Shown: positions 1 to 7,217 of the stretch, one piece after another | How positions within the stretch are numbered: position 1 is the stretch's first letter | How the letters are laid out: every line of letters begins with the position of its first letter | Assembly (NCBI GenBank): GCA_045128835.1 | Contig: JBGVRX010000014.1 | Coordinates: 1-26,251 of the forward strand | Reading direction: 5' to 3' | Source of the DNA: CALVUJ01 sp045128835 | GTDB taxonomy: Bacteria; Bacillota_I; Bacilli_A; RFN20; DUOF01 | DNA length: 26,251 nt | Made by a program: the position numbers and the translations under genes | The notes under the pieces: model-generated | The model's input: the letters and a program-made list of their open reading frames with translations, nothing else | Told to the model about the DNA's origin: nothing | The model's database searches: none

Positions 1-1270
1 CGCTTCTGTATATGTCGCTGTTACAGTATATGATTTCGCCCATGCAGTATTTCCGTTAGATGTTCTTGATGAAAATGTTGGCGATGTATTATCTAAATAA
101 TATGGGCCTGCTACACCAAAACCTGAATAAGCATAATTCCCGGCATTATCTTGGGCATCATAAAATAAATAGTATGTTCCAGTTACTCCTGTCAATGTCG
201 CTGTTATTGATGAAACTTCAGGCCTTGATCCAGAACCAGTACAACTGCTATTACTTGTACTCCAACAATAATATGTATTCTTTGGTCCACTATGTGAATC
301 TGTAGTAGTCAAAGTTACACTTACTCCTTTTACGTATGACGAATTGCTGGTTTGAGAGACCGACACCGTTGGTCGCGTGTTATCAAAATAATAAGGGCCA
401 TTTGTTGCAACATTAGAATAATTCCCAGCATTATCAAATGCATATGTTGACAAATAATATACTCCGGTTACTCCGCTTTTTGTTATTGTTGTACTTCCAG
501 TACTAGAAACTTCTGTTCCCGGAGTACATCCTCCCATACTTGTTGTCCAACAATATAATATACTTTTTACTCCACTATGACTATCGCTATAAGATACTGT
601 AATGCTTTTTGATTGCGTATATGTAGTGTCACTAGCAGGTGACACAGATGAAAAACTTGGCGCCGTATTATCCAAATAGTAGGCATTTGTCACGCTCCAA
701 CTAGAATAATTGTAATCCGAGCTAGAACTACCTTTAACAGCAGTGTCTCTAGCTCTCGTATGTAAATAATATGTACCAGTTACTCCGCTTATTGTACTAG
801 TGGTAGATGTGCAACTTGATACACTTGATGCTGTACTACTTGTATTCCAACAATATTCTACAGAACCTACGCCACTGTACGAATCAGTATATGTTGCGGT
901 TACCGAATAAGAACGCGCATAACCAGAACTTCCATTAGATGTTCTACTACTAAGATACGGAGCCGTGTTATCTATATAGTAAACAGGTGAAGTTACAACT
1001 GCAGAAGTATTCCCAACCGCATCTACTGCATATGTACTCAAATAGTATTTACCCACATGAGTTAATGTATTTTTTATCGATCCGTTAGTTGTATCCTGAT
1101 ACATATTTGATGATGGTGTAGTACCACTAGAAGAGGTGGTATACACTCGATATATTTTCACAACTCCGCTATACGTATCATTATAAGTGATAGTAATATC
1201 TCTAGATTTTGCCCACGTTGTACTGCCATTTGGAGAGCGAGAAGCAAACGAAGGTGGCGTTGTATCTATC
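1..1270 (-). repeat. Tandem ~290-bp coding repeats (Ig-like units)
   Basis: The codons for the D-N-T-x-P boundary recur near plus-strand positions 93, 380, 668, 968 and 1260, giving units of about 288-298 bp. DNA similarity between units is partial (shared TATTGTTGG-type and GGAGTAACTGG-type segments), so these are diverged protein-level repeats. At least five are seen, the last cut by the window edge. Confidence 0.8.
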
Positions 1271-2055
1271 TTAACAGTAAATGTATTGGTTGCGCAATTT
1301 TCAACAAGGTCACACGCTTTAATAGAAATGGATGTTTGACCATCTTGGTCGACCGTCAATGTTACTTTCCTATATGTTGTATCAGTTGTGGATGTAACAT
1401 ATGAAGGCGCTGTAACTGTAAATGGATAAGAAGGGGTTCCAGAAGCATAATATGAACCAGGATAATCAGTTGCTGTTGCAGTTACTGTTTTATTACTTGT
1501 CCAATTACTGCTATAACTAGGTACGATTGTTGGAGCTTGTCCATCAGCATAAACATAATATCTACTTGTTGTTTTTACTGTGTTACTCACACAAGCAAAT
1601 CCATGATTGAATTTAATTGAAAAATCAAAAGAATAAGCATTCCCTACAGTTATATTTATATCACTGTCATTTTTATATTCATTTGTTCCTGTTTGCGTCC
1701 CAGATGAATTATATCTTCTCATAGTTACAACAACATTGCAAATACCCGTTCCGCCACTTTCTGTGCCAACGCGTTCAATTGTTATACCTGACAATTGATT
1801 TCTATTATAGTAAAGAGAAGTCCCGCTTTTATGTATGTAGTAAACTGATTGAGTATAAAAAATTGTCGCATAAGAACCATCATTTTTTCCCTCAACACGT
1901 TCTAATGAGCAAACTCCACCACCACATGCAGCGTTAACCAATCTATTCTCATTAATCATTCCTACTAATAAAAAAGCAAATACTAAAACAATATAACTAA
2001 ATACTTTAGTTAACATGCTTTTATTTTTGTTTTTGGACACATCTATAGTAAACAT
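1..2055 (-). CDS. Large exported protein with tandem Ig-like repeats, 3' end outside window
   Basis: An uninterrupted minus-strand frame runs from ATG at 2055 to the left edge (685 codons seen, no stop). GGAGG lies 7 nt before the ATG. Residues 17-33 are a hydrophobic signal segment, followed by a plausible signal peptidase I site at VNAA/C (about residue 43). Residues 45-260 are a non-repeated N-terminal region rich in Ser, Thr and Tyr. From residue 263 a unit of 96-99 residues recurs, beginning with a D-N/T-T-x-P motif at about 263, 360, 460, 557 and 653. Each unit carries an SGV turn, most carry a YCW-T-S motif with a second Cys, then GVTGTYYL and a D-x-A-G-N motif. This is the pattern of bacterial Ig-like adhesin or surface domains (inference). 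Anchor and length are unknown because the C-terminus is missing. It probably acts at the cell surface; the ligand cannot be told. Confidence 0.85.
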   Translation of the reverse strand, partial: MFTIDVSKNKNKSMLTKVFSYIVLVFAFLLVGMINENRLVNAACGGGVCSLERVEGKNDGSYATIFYTQSVYYIHKSGTSLYYNRNQLSGITIERVGTESGGTGICNVVVTMRRYNSSGTQTGTNEYKNDSDINITVGNAYSFDFSIKFNHGFACVSNTVKTTSRYYVYADGQAPTIVPSYSSNWTSNKTVTATATDYPGSYYASGTPSYPFTVTAPSYVTSTTDTTYRKVTLTVDQDGQTSISIKACDLVENCATNTFTVKIDTTPPSFASRSPNGSTTWAKSRDITITYNDTYSGVVKIYRVYTTSSSGTTPSSNMYQDTTNGSIKNTLTHVGKYYLSTYAVDAVGNTSAVVTSPVYYIDNTAPYLSSRTSNGSSGYARSYSVTATYTDSYSGVGSVEYCWNTSSTASSVSSCTSTTSTISGVTGTYYLHTRARDTAVKGSSSSDYNYSSWSVTNAYYLDNTAPSFSSVSPASDTTYTQSKSITVSYSDSHSGVKSILYCWTTSMGGCTPGTEVSSTGSTTITKSGVTGVYYLSTYAFDNAGNYSNVATNGPYYFDNTRPTVSVSQTSNSSYVKGVSVTLTTTDSHSGPKNTYYCWSTSNSSCTGSGSRPEVSSITATLTGVTGTYYLFYDAQDNAGNYAYSGFGVAGPYYLDNTSPTFSSRTSNGNTAWAKSYTVTATYTEA

Positions 2056-2163
2056 AGTAAATCCTCCATTTCATTAACAGCCAATAATCCTCTATTGTCC
2101 TTAGTTTACTATTTTATGTCCAAATTTCCAATAAATTGAAAAGACTTTGTTTATAACAAATGT

Positions 2164-2209
2164 AAAAAAAAGAGCGATTACTCTTTAGGAACAAAAAGAG
2201 ACAATCGCT
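2164..2209 (-). terminator. Intrinsic terminator of the lipid kinase gene
   Basis: On the minus strand a two-part stem, AGCGATT with AATCGCT and inner CTCTTT with AAAGAG, is followed by eight or more T. The stop codon of the kinase gene lies inside the 3' arm. Confidence 0.8.
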
Positions 2210-3068
2210 TTTTTAAACAACTAATATCAACATCTTTAGCACTATATAAATCACCATCAAGATTCCAATCAACATGCTTATCCGCTTTTATGGAAACATT
2301 ATTAGCACTGAATACTACTACATCATCACTATCCATACAAGTATTTACACCTTTAACAAATAAATTCCAAATATTAATAGGATTTGCAAGTTCTGGTTTC
2401 TTTACAATAACAACATCAAACTTGCCATCACCCAATTTGTTTTGATAATTAAATTTAGAAAATCCTCCGACTGACTTTGTATTTAATACAAGAGTCAAAA
2501 TAGAATCTTGAGTAAATCTTTTTTTACCAACAGTTATATCCAACTTATGAGAATTTACAGTAAATAATTCTTTAGCCCCTTCCATAAAATAAGCTGCTTT
2601 CCCAAATTTTTTTTTCATTCTAGGAGTTGCTTTAAGAGGAGCTGCCGCATATGTACCAAAAGCCCCTGCATAAGCAAAATAACTATCATTAATCTTACAT
2701 ACATCAATTTTTGTTTTGTTTCCAGAAATACATACATTTATTGCTTTCTTTATATTACGAGGAATTTTATAATTGTTTGCCATATCACTAACAGTACCAG
2801 AAGGAATAAAACCTAAAGTAGGAGCTTTTTTATTTTCTCCTATTCCTTTTACAACTTCACTAAAAGTTCCATCTCCTCCAGAGAAAATAAGAACATTATA
2901 TTTTCCACAAGCTTCTCTTGCTAAATCTATAGCGTGACCTGCATATTGAGTAGGAACGATATCCACAACATCGTATGTTTCCTTTAATTTCTTCTCAATA
3001 TAGTTCATTTTCTTCATTAATTTTTTATTTTTACCACTAAGTGGATTATATATAAACAAACACTTCAT
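2178..3068 (-). CDS. Diacylglycerol kinase family lipid kinase (YegS/DgkB type)
   Basis: 296 residues, the usual length for this family. It should phosphorylate diacylglycerol or a related lipid with ATP at the inner membrane face, returning it to phosphatidate for phospholipid or lipoteichoic-acid turnover (family knowledge). The nucleotide motif GGDGT is at residues 64-68 (GGDGTFSEV; N is commoner where S is seen) and a GTVSD motif at 91-95 takes the place of the common GTxND. The C-terminal part has WNLDGD where DGE is usual. The N-terminal FIYNPLSGK is typical. AAAGGAG lies 7 nt before the ATG. It has its own likely promoter and terminator, so it seems to be monocistronic, just downstream of a patatin-like lipase. 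The exact lipid substrate is not fixed by the sequence. Confidence 0.88.
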   Translation of the reverse strand: MKCLFIYNPLSGKNKKLMKKMNYIEKKLKETYDVVDIVPTQYAGHAIDLAREACGKYNVLIFSGGDGTFSEVVKGIGENKKAPTLGFIPSGTVSDMANNYKIPRNIKKAINVCISGNKTKIDVCKINDSYFAYAGAFGTYAAAPLKATPRMKKKFGKAAYFMEGAKELFTVNSHKLDITVGKKRFTQDSILTLVLNTKSVGGFSKFNYQNKLGDGKFDVVIVKKPELANPINIWNLFVKGVNTCMDSDDVVVFSANNVSIKADKHVDWNLDGDLYSAKDVDISCLKKRLSLFVPKE

Positions 3069-3115
3069 ACTTAAAACTCCTTTGTAGCATTTCTTATTTA
3101 TTCAAACCTACTAAT

Positions 3116-3144
3116 AAGATACCTCTTTTCACTATTTTTATCAA
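3116..3144 (-). promoter_or_regulatory. Sigma-A-like promoter of the lipid kinase gene
   Basis: Minus-strand TTGATA (3144-3139), 17-nt spacer, TATCTT (3121-3116), about 50 nt before the kinase start codon. Confidence 0.6.
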
Positions 3145-3152
3145 GTAATTGA

Positions 3153-4016
3153 CTATCTTGACTTCTTAGGTTCACTAGTAAATTTCTTAACTTTATCAAT
3201 ATATTTTATTCCGTCTCTATAACCCAAATTATAAATATCTCTAATTTTATCCATATCTTTCTCTAAATGAGAAATATTTAAGTTTTCCTCTGGTCTTATA
3301 ACGATTATTTTTCCTGCTTCTTCTAATCTATCAACAAGTTCCATTGACTTATCATAAAGTTCAATTCTCTTTTCCATTGTTTCAATAAGTTTAGGATATT
3401 TTTTATATTTCCATTTATAAAGTTTAGCAAATTTAGTAGGACCTAAAACATATCCTTTAGGTCTAGTTAAAACAACTACATTATTAGTAAATCCATCTTC
3501 AATTGCTCTTCTTAAAGGTATACCATCTGCTACTCCGCCATCAGTCAAAATCTTCCCATCAACTTTAACTAGTTTAGTAAATAAAGGTAATGCCGCACTT
3601 GCTTTTACATAATCAGCATCTTCTTTTAAATCTCTTACTCTAGCGTATACCGCTTCTCCAGTTTCACAATCAGTACTTACTGCATAAAACTCATCGCAAT
3701 ACTTTTCAAAAGCATCATAATCAAATGGATCCAATTCATTATTAACTTCATTAAAAATAAAATCCACATTAAAAACATTTCCATTAGTAAGAACTTTAGC
3801 CATATTAATATATCTCTTATCATTTAAATATGTCGTATTAACTCTAAATGTTCTTCCCTTTTGTCTTGATAAATAAGAAAGGGCATTATAACACCCTGCA
3901 CTAACTGCATAAATATTATTTATGTAAACACCATTATCCATGAAAGCATCTAACACTCCACTAGTGTACATACCTCTCATTCCGCCACCTTGTAAAACTA
4001 AACATGATTTCTTCAT
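3153..4016 (-). CDS. Patatin-like phospholipase
   Basis: A lipid acyl hydrolase of the bacterial patatin (YjjU/RssA-like) group using a Ser-Asp dyad. The oxyanion-loop motif GGGMRG is at residues 10-15, the nucleophile elbow AVSAG has Ser39, and the Asp of the DGG motif is at about residue 159. The first Gly of the usual GxSxG is Ala here. The frame can be extended to a TTG at 4031, but GGTGA sits 5 nt before the ATG at 4016, so I chose that start (287 residues). No signal peptide or membrane segment is seen, so it is probably cytoplasmic or peripheral. It sits just upstream of a diacylglycerol kinase, which suggests lipid recycling, though the kinase has its own promoter. Substrate unknown. 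Confidence 0.85.
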   Translation of the reverse strand: MKKSCLVLQGGGMRGMYTSGVLDAFMDNGVYINNIYAVSAGCYNALSYLSRQKGRTFRVNTTYLNDKRYINMAKVLTNGNVFNVDFIFNEVNNELDPFDYDAFEKYCDEFYAVSTDCETGEAVYARVRDLKEDADYVKASAALPLFTKLVKVDGKILTDGGVADGIPLRRAIEDGFTNNVVVLTRPKGYVLGPTKFAKLYKWKYKKYPKLIETMEKRIELYDKSMELVDRLEEAGKIIVIRPEENLNISHLEKDMDKIRDIYNLGYRDGIKYIDKVKKFTSEPKKSR

Positions 4017-4074
4017 TTGCATCACCCACAATATAATTGTACTACATTTTTGTAAATAAAAAAGGGGAAATTTA

Positions 4075-4413
4075 TCATTTGTCTAAATTAACCCAAATTA
4101 TTGCCCCCATTGGATGAATATAACTTTTTGGCTCATCATATATATAAGGATTTTTAACAACCCATGCATATGTGTTTTTATATGGTAACTCATCTACTTT
4201 TGTCCCATAAAGATTTTGATGATACTCATTATATTTATCTAAATCTAATTTAAGACAATCTACTAGTTCAACCTCACCATAAATCTTTTTACTTCCACTT
4301 TTTATTAAAGCTATCTTACCTCTAATATTGGTGTTACTTCCACGTATCTCCCACTTCTTTTTACCTTCTAAAATAAGTTCGATGTAAGGAGATTTAATAA
4401 TTAATCCTCTCAT
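4075..4413 (-). CDS. ASCH domain protein
   Basis: 112 residues of the ASCH/PUA-like fold. The N-terminal LIIKSPYIELILEGKKKWEIR is the family signature: a substrate-pocket strand, the helix with GKK and the WEIR strand. It is followed by a basic GSKKIYGEVELVDC strand and a C-terminal W-V region. ASCH proteins are thought to bind RNA or nucleotide-like ligands, and some act as amidohydrolases on modified nucleosides; the activity of this one is unknown. Its ATG overlaps the stop of the upstream PH-domain gene by one base (TAATG), so the two are translationally coupled. No clear terminator follows. Confidence 0.8.
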   Translation of the reverse strand: MRGLIIKSPYIELILEGKKKWEIRGSNTNIRGKIALIKSGSKKIYGEVELVDCLKLDLDKYNEYHQNLYGTKVDELPYKNTYAWVVKNPYIYDEPKSYIHPMGAIIWVNLDK

Positions 4414-4820
4414 TATTTCACTTCATTATACATTAATAACTTAACATTTTCGCATAGCATTTTAGCATTCTTTACACCTTTTAGTCTAAATCCATCTAAG
4501 TCATTATATGTTCCTATAACTATATCGCCATAATTGAATATTTTTCCTAAAAGCTCACTGCTATAAGTTATTGTTGTTGCTTTATTTATAGGCATAGATT
4601 TAGTAAAAGTTTTAAAAATAAAACCAGCTTTATACTCAATCCTATCTTTATAAACATATATTCTCATTCCTATAACACTAACAATCCACCCCACTAAAAA
4701 AACAAAAAAAACAATCCCTAGTGCATAATGAATAAACCAAGCAAATACATCAATAATAAAATATAAAAATATATCTAAATTCCATAAACTAACTCTTGTT
4801 TTATATAAACATTCTTCCAT
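4413..4820 (-). CDS. Membrane protein with bacterial PH domain (YdbS/bPH2-like)
   Basis: 135 residues. Two hydrophobic segments (about 16-32 and 34-54) form a membrane hairpin. They are followed by a short beta-rich region, about residues 55-130, containing RIYVYKDRIEYKAG, the I-N-K-A-T-T-I run and a YGDIVIGT strand, the usual layout of bPH2 (DUF304) proteins. The role of these domains is poorly known. The start is supported by AAAGGAG about 9 nt before the ATG. It is coupled to the ASCH gene by a TAATG overlap. The 71-residue gene upstream ends in a terminator close before this gene and I see no separate promoter, so it may depend on read-through. Confidence 0.7.
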   Translation of the reverse strand: MEECLYKTRVSLWNLDIFLYFIIDVFAWFIHYALGIVFFVFLVGWIVSVIGMRIYVYKDRIEYKAGFIFKTFTKSMPINKATTITYSSELLGKIFNYGDIVIGTYNDLDGFRLKGVKNAKMLCENVKLLMYNEVK

Positions 4821-4843
4821 TTAATCTCTCTCCTTTATCAAGC

Positions 4844-4872
4844 AAAAAACTATTAGCTAAGCCAATAGTTTT
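4844..4872 (-). terminator. Intrinsic terminator after the 71-residue protein gene
   Basis: Minus-strand stem AAAACTATT (4872-4864) with AATAGTTTT (4854-4846), 9-nt loop, and a run of six T in total at the 3' side. The stop codon of the upstream gene is in the 5' arm. The T tract is short, so it may be leaky. Confidence 0.6.
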
Positions 4873-5086
4873 ACATTTTTTCAACTTTTTTTGCTGCTAG
4901 CACTACTAATTCTTTAATAAGTTCCTCATCTTTTACAACTTCTAATTCTCCGCCATCAAAAAATTCAGCAAATATATATTCTGGTTTTTCTGAAACACTT
5001 GCTAAAAATAAATATTTTTTCTCATTTAAAACATGCGTTGACAAAACAAGAAATTTTGCCCCACCGTTTATCTCAATATAATCCAT
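4871..5086 (-). CDS. Small DUF1292-like protein
   Basis: 71 residues. The arrangement of a beta strand, a turn with a conserved KKYLFLA segment, an acidic middle with a FDGGE motif and a C-terminal helix (LIKELVVLAAKKVEKM) resembles DUF1292 proteins of low-GC Gram-positives. The function of that family is not known and the assignment is tentative. GGGAG lies before the ATG inside the end of the upstream gene; only 3 nt separate the two genes, so they are co-transcribed. No signal peptide, so cytoplasmic. Confidence 0.6.
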   Translation of the reverse strand: MDYIEINGGAKFLVLSTHVLNEKKYLFLASVSEKPEYIFAEFFDGGELEVVKDEELIKELVVLAAKKVEKM

Positions 5087-5089
5087 TAA

Positions 5090-5551
5090 TTATCTCCCTT
5101 TTCTTCCTGTCTTTTTCAATTCTTCTTTTGCTTGTCTAATTCCTTCATCTGCTTTTTTCATTTTCTTTTTACTAACTTTCTCTACACCATCAGAATAACT
5201 AACAAATGGAGAAGTAACCACACCAGCAAGTCCTGCTGCAGAGCCAATAACAAGTGGAACAAAAGATGCCACAACAAACTCAACTGGAGCACCTAGCATT
5301 TTTCCGGCAATTGCAGCACCAAAACCGACAACAGCAACCCCTAAAGATCCCGCAGTTATACCATTAACAACCTTTCTAGTTTGATTAGTTGCAGATTCTT
5401 TTAACTCCTCTTTTGCCAATACTTTAGCATTTTCTAAATCTTTTATAACGCCTTTTAAAAACAATTCTTTTTCTTCAGGAGAAATATCTCTAAATCTCTT
5501 AGTTATTTCCCATTTTTCTTCAGCACTGTATATTGATGAAGTCATACTCAT
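5090..5551 (-). CDS. Unrecognised protein with Gly/Ala-rich hydrophobic hairpin
   Basis: I do not recognise this protein. From the chosen ATG it has 153 residues: a charged helical N-terminal half (EEKELFLKGVIKDLENAKVLAKEEL), two hydrophobic Gly/Ala-rich stretches at about residues 66-85 and 88-110 with a short loop between them, and a Lys-rich C-terminal tail ending GRKGR. This suggests a membrane-associated or pore-like hairpin flanked by coiled helices (inference). A TTG three codons upstream abuts the GGGAG ribosome site, so the ATG at 5551 with 9-nt spacing is the better start. It forms a two-gene unit with the 71-residue protein. Confidence 0.65.
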   Translation of the reverse strand: MSMTSSIYSAEEKWEITKRFRDISPEEKELFLKGVIKDLENAKVLAKEELKESATNQTRKVVNGITAGSLGVAVVGFGAAIAGKMLGAPVEFVVASFVPLVIGSAAGLAGVVTSPFVSYSDGVEKVSKKKMKKADEGIRQAKEELKKTGRKGR

Positions 5552-5624
5552 TTTAATCAACTCCCTATATAATCAGTATATCATTTATATAATTCATTTA
5601 AAATCATTAATCATTTTTTTGCAC

Positions 5625-5658
5625 AAAAAAAGAATATCATTTTTCAGATATTCTTTTT
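5625..5658 (-). terminator. Intrinsic terminator of the lemA gene
   Basis: Minus-strand stem AAAAAGAATATC (5658-5647) with GATATTCTTTTT (starting at 5638), 8-nt loop, 3' arm ending in seven T. Confidence 0.8.
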
Positions 5659-5663
5659 CTCTC

Positions 5664-6233
5664 TTAAAATTGTAATTTTAAACTTTCTCTAGCTGCTTCT
5701 TCTGCTTCATATAATTGAGCTTCTTTAAAACTGAACATACTAGCAATAATAGAACTAGGGAATACTTCTCTCATTGTATTATAAGTAGTTACTACATCAT
5801 TGTAGAATTGTCTTGAATAAGCAATTTTGTCTTCTGTTGAAGATAACTCACTCATAATTTTAGAGAAATGTTCATTAGCTTTTAATTCTGGATATTGCTC
5901 AGAAACAGCAATCAATCTAGATAAAGCTCCACTTAACATAGAATCTGCTTTAGCAACACCTTTGATGTCACCTTCAGAACTAGCTTGTTGATAAACTGTT
6001 CTAGCTTTTGCAAAAGCTTCGAAGATTCCACCTTCATGTTTAGCGTAACCTTTAGCGATCTCTGCTAAGTTTGGGATTAATTCGTATTTTCTTTTTAATT
6101 GAACATCAATTTGGCTCCATTGATTTTTAACTCTAAGTCTTGCTTTAACTAACTTATTGTATGTTTTAATAAGCCATGCAACTAATGCAATAATTAAAAC
6201 GATAACTATACCAATAATAATCCATTTAACCAT
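5664..6233 (-). CDS. lemA: LemA family protein
   Basis: 189 residues, the usual length. One N-terminal membrane segment (about residues 4-21) is followed by the LemA helical core. The region after it has the family hallmark VKNQWSQIDVQLKRKYELIPNL and a later EQYPELKANEHF segment. LemA proteins are membrane-anchored helical bundles with a large outer or inner domain; their biochemical role is not well defined. AAGGAG precedes the ATG at good spacing. A promoter-like sequence and a terminator flank it, so it is probably monocistronic. LemA is often beside a TPM-domain (YgcG) protein; none is present here. Confidence 0.92.
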   Translation of the reverse strand: MVKWIIIGIVIVLIIALVAWLIKTYNKLVKARLRVKNQWSQIDVQLKRKYELIPNLAEIAKGYAKHEGGIFEAFAKARTVYQQASSEGDIKGVAKADSMLSGALSRLIAVSEQYPELKANEHFSKIMSELSSTEDKIAYSRQFYNDVVTTYNTMREVFPSSIIASMFSFKEAQLYEAEEAARESLKLQF

Positions 6234-6254
6234 TAATCATCACTCCTTAGTAAA

Positions 6255-6283
6255 ATCATACTATTAAAGTGTTTCTTTTACAA
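6255..6283 (-). promoter_or_regulatory. Sigma-A-like promoter of lemA
   Basis: Minus-strand TTGTAA (6283-6278), 17-nt spacer, TATGAT (6260-6255), just upstream of the lemA ribosome-binding site. Confidence 0.5.
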
Positions 6284-6296
6284 CTAATTGGATTAA

Positions 6297-7019
6297 TTAT
6301 TTAATTAGTTCCGAAAGATTATCTACTTTCAATAAATTTTTTACACTTAAAATATTAACATTAAAAACTTCATACCCTAATGGAATGTTTATTTTCACAC
6401 CACTATAATCAAAATTAATATTTAGTGAAATATTATCTTTTTTAAAAGATAATTGTCTAACTAAATATGTGTCATCTAAATTCAAGTTTAAATTTTTATA
6501 ATTAATTTCATATCCATCACTAATCTTACTTACTCTTTCACTAATCGAATTAAAATCAACATCATCTAGTGTTTTATTATTAATAACATCTTTAATCTTT
6601 TCATAACTAACTACTATTCCTTTTGAAGATAAAATATTACATATTTCCTTAACATAGTTATCCACACTATCCTTTACTACTACATTCGTATTCTTATAAA
6701 AATAACTTAGATAAATATTACCATTTTTTAAATATAAATGATTGTTATCAAACTCTATGTATAATAAACTATTCGCTATTGTATCTTTTACAATTACCTT
6801 ACCACTAAATTCATATGTCTTACCATCTATACTAACTCCACCATTAAACGATACACTTTTGATTTCTTTTGAAGCAACTTTTAAATTGTGTGCTATATTT
6901 TCTTTACTAGTTGGAGCTAAATACTCTACATTTGAAACATTTGTTTGTCCCTTATTATTACACCCTCCAATAGCAAATATACTAAATACTAAAGTTAAAA
7001 AACTAATTATTCTTTTCAT
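6297..7019 (-). CDS. Unrecognised lipoprotein
   Basis: 240 residues. A signal peptide ends in the lipobox IGGC, with the lipidated Cys at residue 20, so it should be anchored to the outer face of the membrane. The mature part is mostly predicted beta strand: alternating hydrophobic residues in FNGGVSIDGKTYEFSGKVIV, LLYIEFDNNHLYLKNGNIYL and further repeats. This layout recalls lipid- or hydrophobe-carrier lipoproteins with a half-barrel fold, but I cannot assign a family. Its ATG follows the TAG of the 65-residue gene immediately (TAGATG), with GGGGG as ribosome site inside that gene, so it is the last gene of a DedA - small protein - lipoprotein operon. Confidence 0.75.
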   Translation of the reverse strand: MKRIISFLTLVFSIFAIGGCNNKGQTNVSNVEYLAPTSKENIAHNLKVASKEIKSVSFNGGVSIDGKTYEFSGKVIVKDTIANSLLYIEFDNNHLYLKNGNIYLSYFYKNTNVVVKDSVDNYVKEICNILSSKGIVVSYEKIKDVINNKTLDDVDFNSISERVSKISDGYEINYKNLNLNLDDTYLVRQLSFKKDNISLNINFDYSGVKINIPLGYEVFNVNILSVKNLLKVDNLSELIK

Positions 7020-7217
7020 CTAAAGTTTCCCCCTATAATATTTTTGAATAAATTCATCATATTCCCTCCACCTTTCTTCTTTAACAGGAAATTTTCTGCC
7101 ATCTTCAAATTCTAAAATCAACATTTTTTTATTATCACCATCTAAATAAAAATAGTTTTTTAGAAGACCACTTTTAATTAATTTTTTATTTCTCCCGTGA
7201 TAACTAAAATATGACAT
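7020..7217 (-). CDS. Small conserved-looking protein (resembles proteins annotated delta-VPH)
   Basis: 65 residues, no signal peptide. The N-terminal MSYFSYHGRNKKLIKSGLL and the C-terminal F-P-V-K-E-x-R-W-x-E-Y pattern resemble a family of ~60-70-residue Bacillota proteins that often carry the legacy name thermostable hemolysin delta-VPH. I know this from memory of the family and there is no sign of toxin function here. Its ATG follows the DedA TGA stop directly (TGAATG), with GGTGA as ribosome site, and its TAG abuts the ATG of the lipoprotein gene, so all three are tightly coupled. Confidence 0.6.
   Translation of the reverse strand: MSYFSYHGRNKKLIKSGLLKNYFYLDGDNKKMLILEFEDGRKFPVKEERWREYDEFIQKYYRGKL

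Noticed and set aside
60..305. Short plus-strand open frame within the first 2 kb
   Set aside because: It is antisense to the large minus-strand Ig-repeat gene, has no ribosome site and gives a low-complexity Leu/Asn-rich translation.
1..1270. Periodic ~290-bp pattern as a possible CRISPR or DNA satellite
   Set aside because: The period matches protein repeat units in one reading frame; units are diverged at DNA level and there are no short identical repeats with spacers.
7020..7217. Toxin or haemolysin on the strength of the delta-VPH name
   Set aside because: The name is a legacy label for small family members; there is no signal peptide or membrane segment and the operon context is envelope-related.
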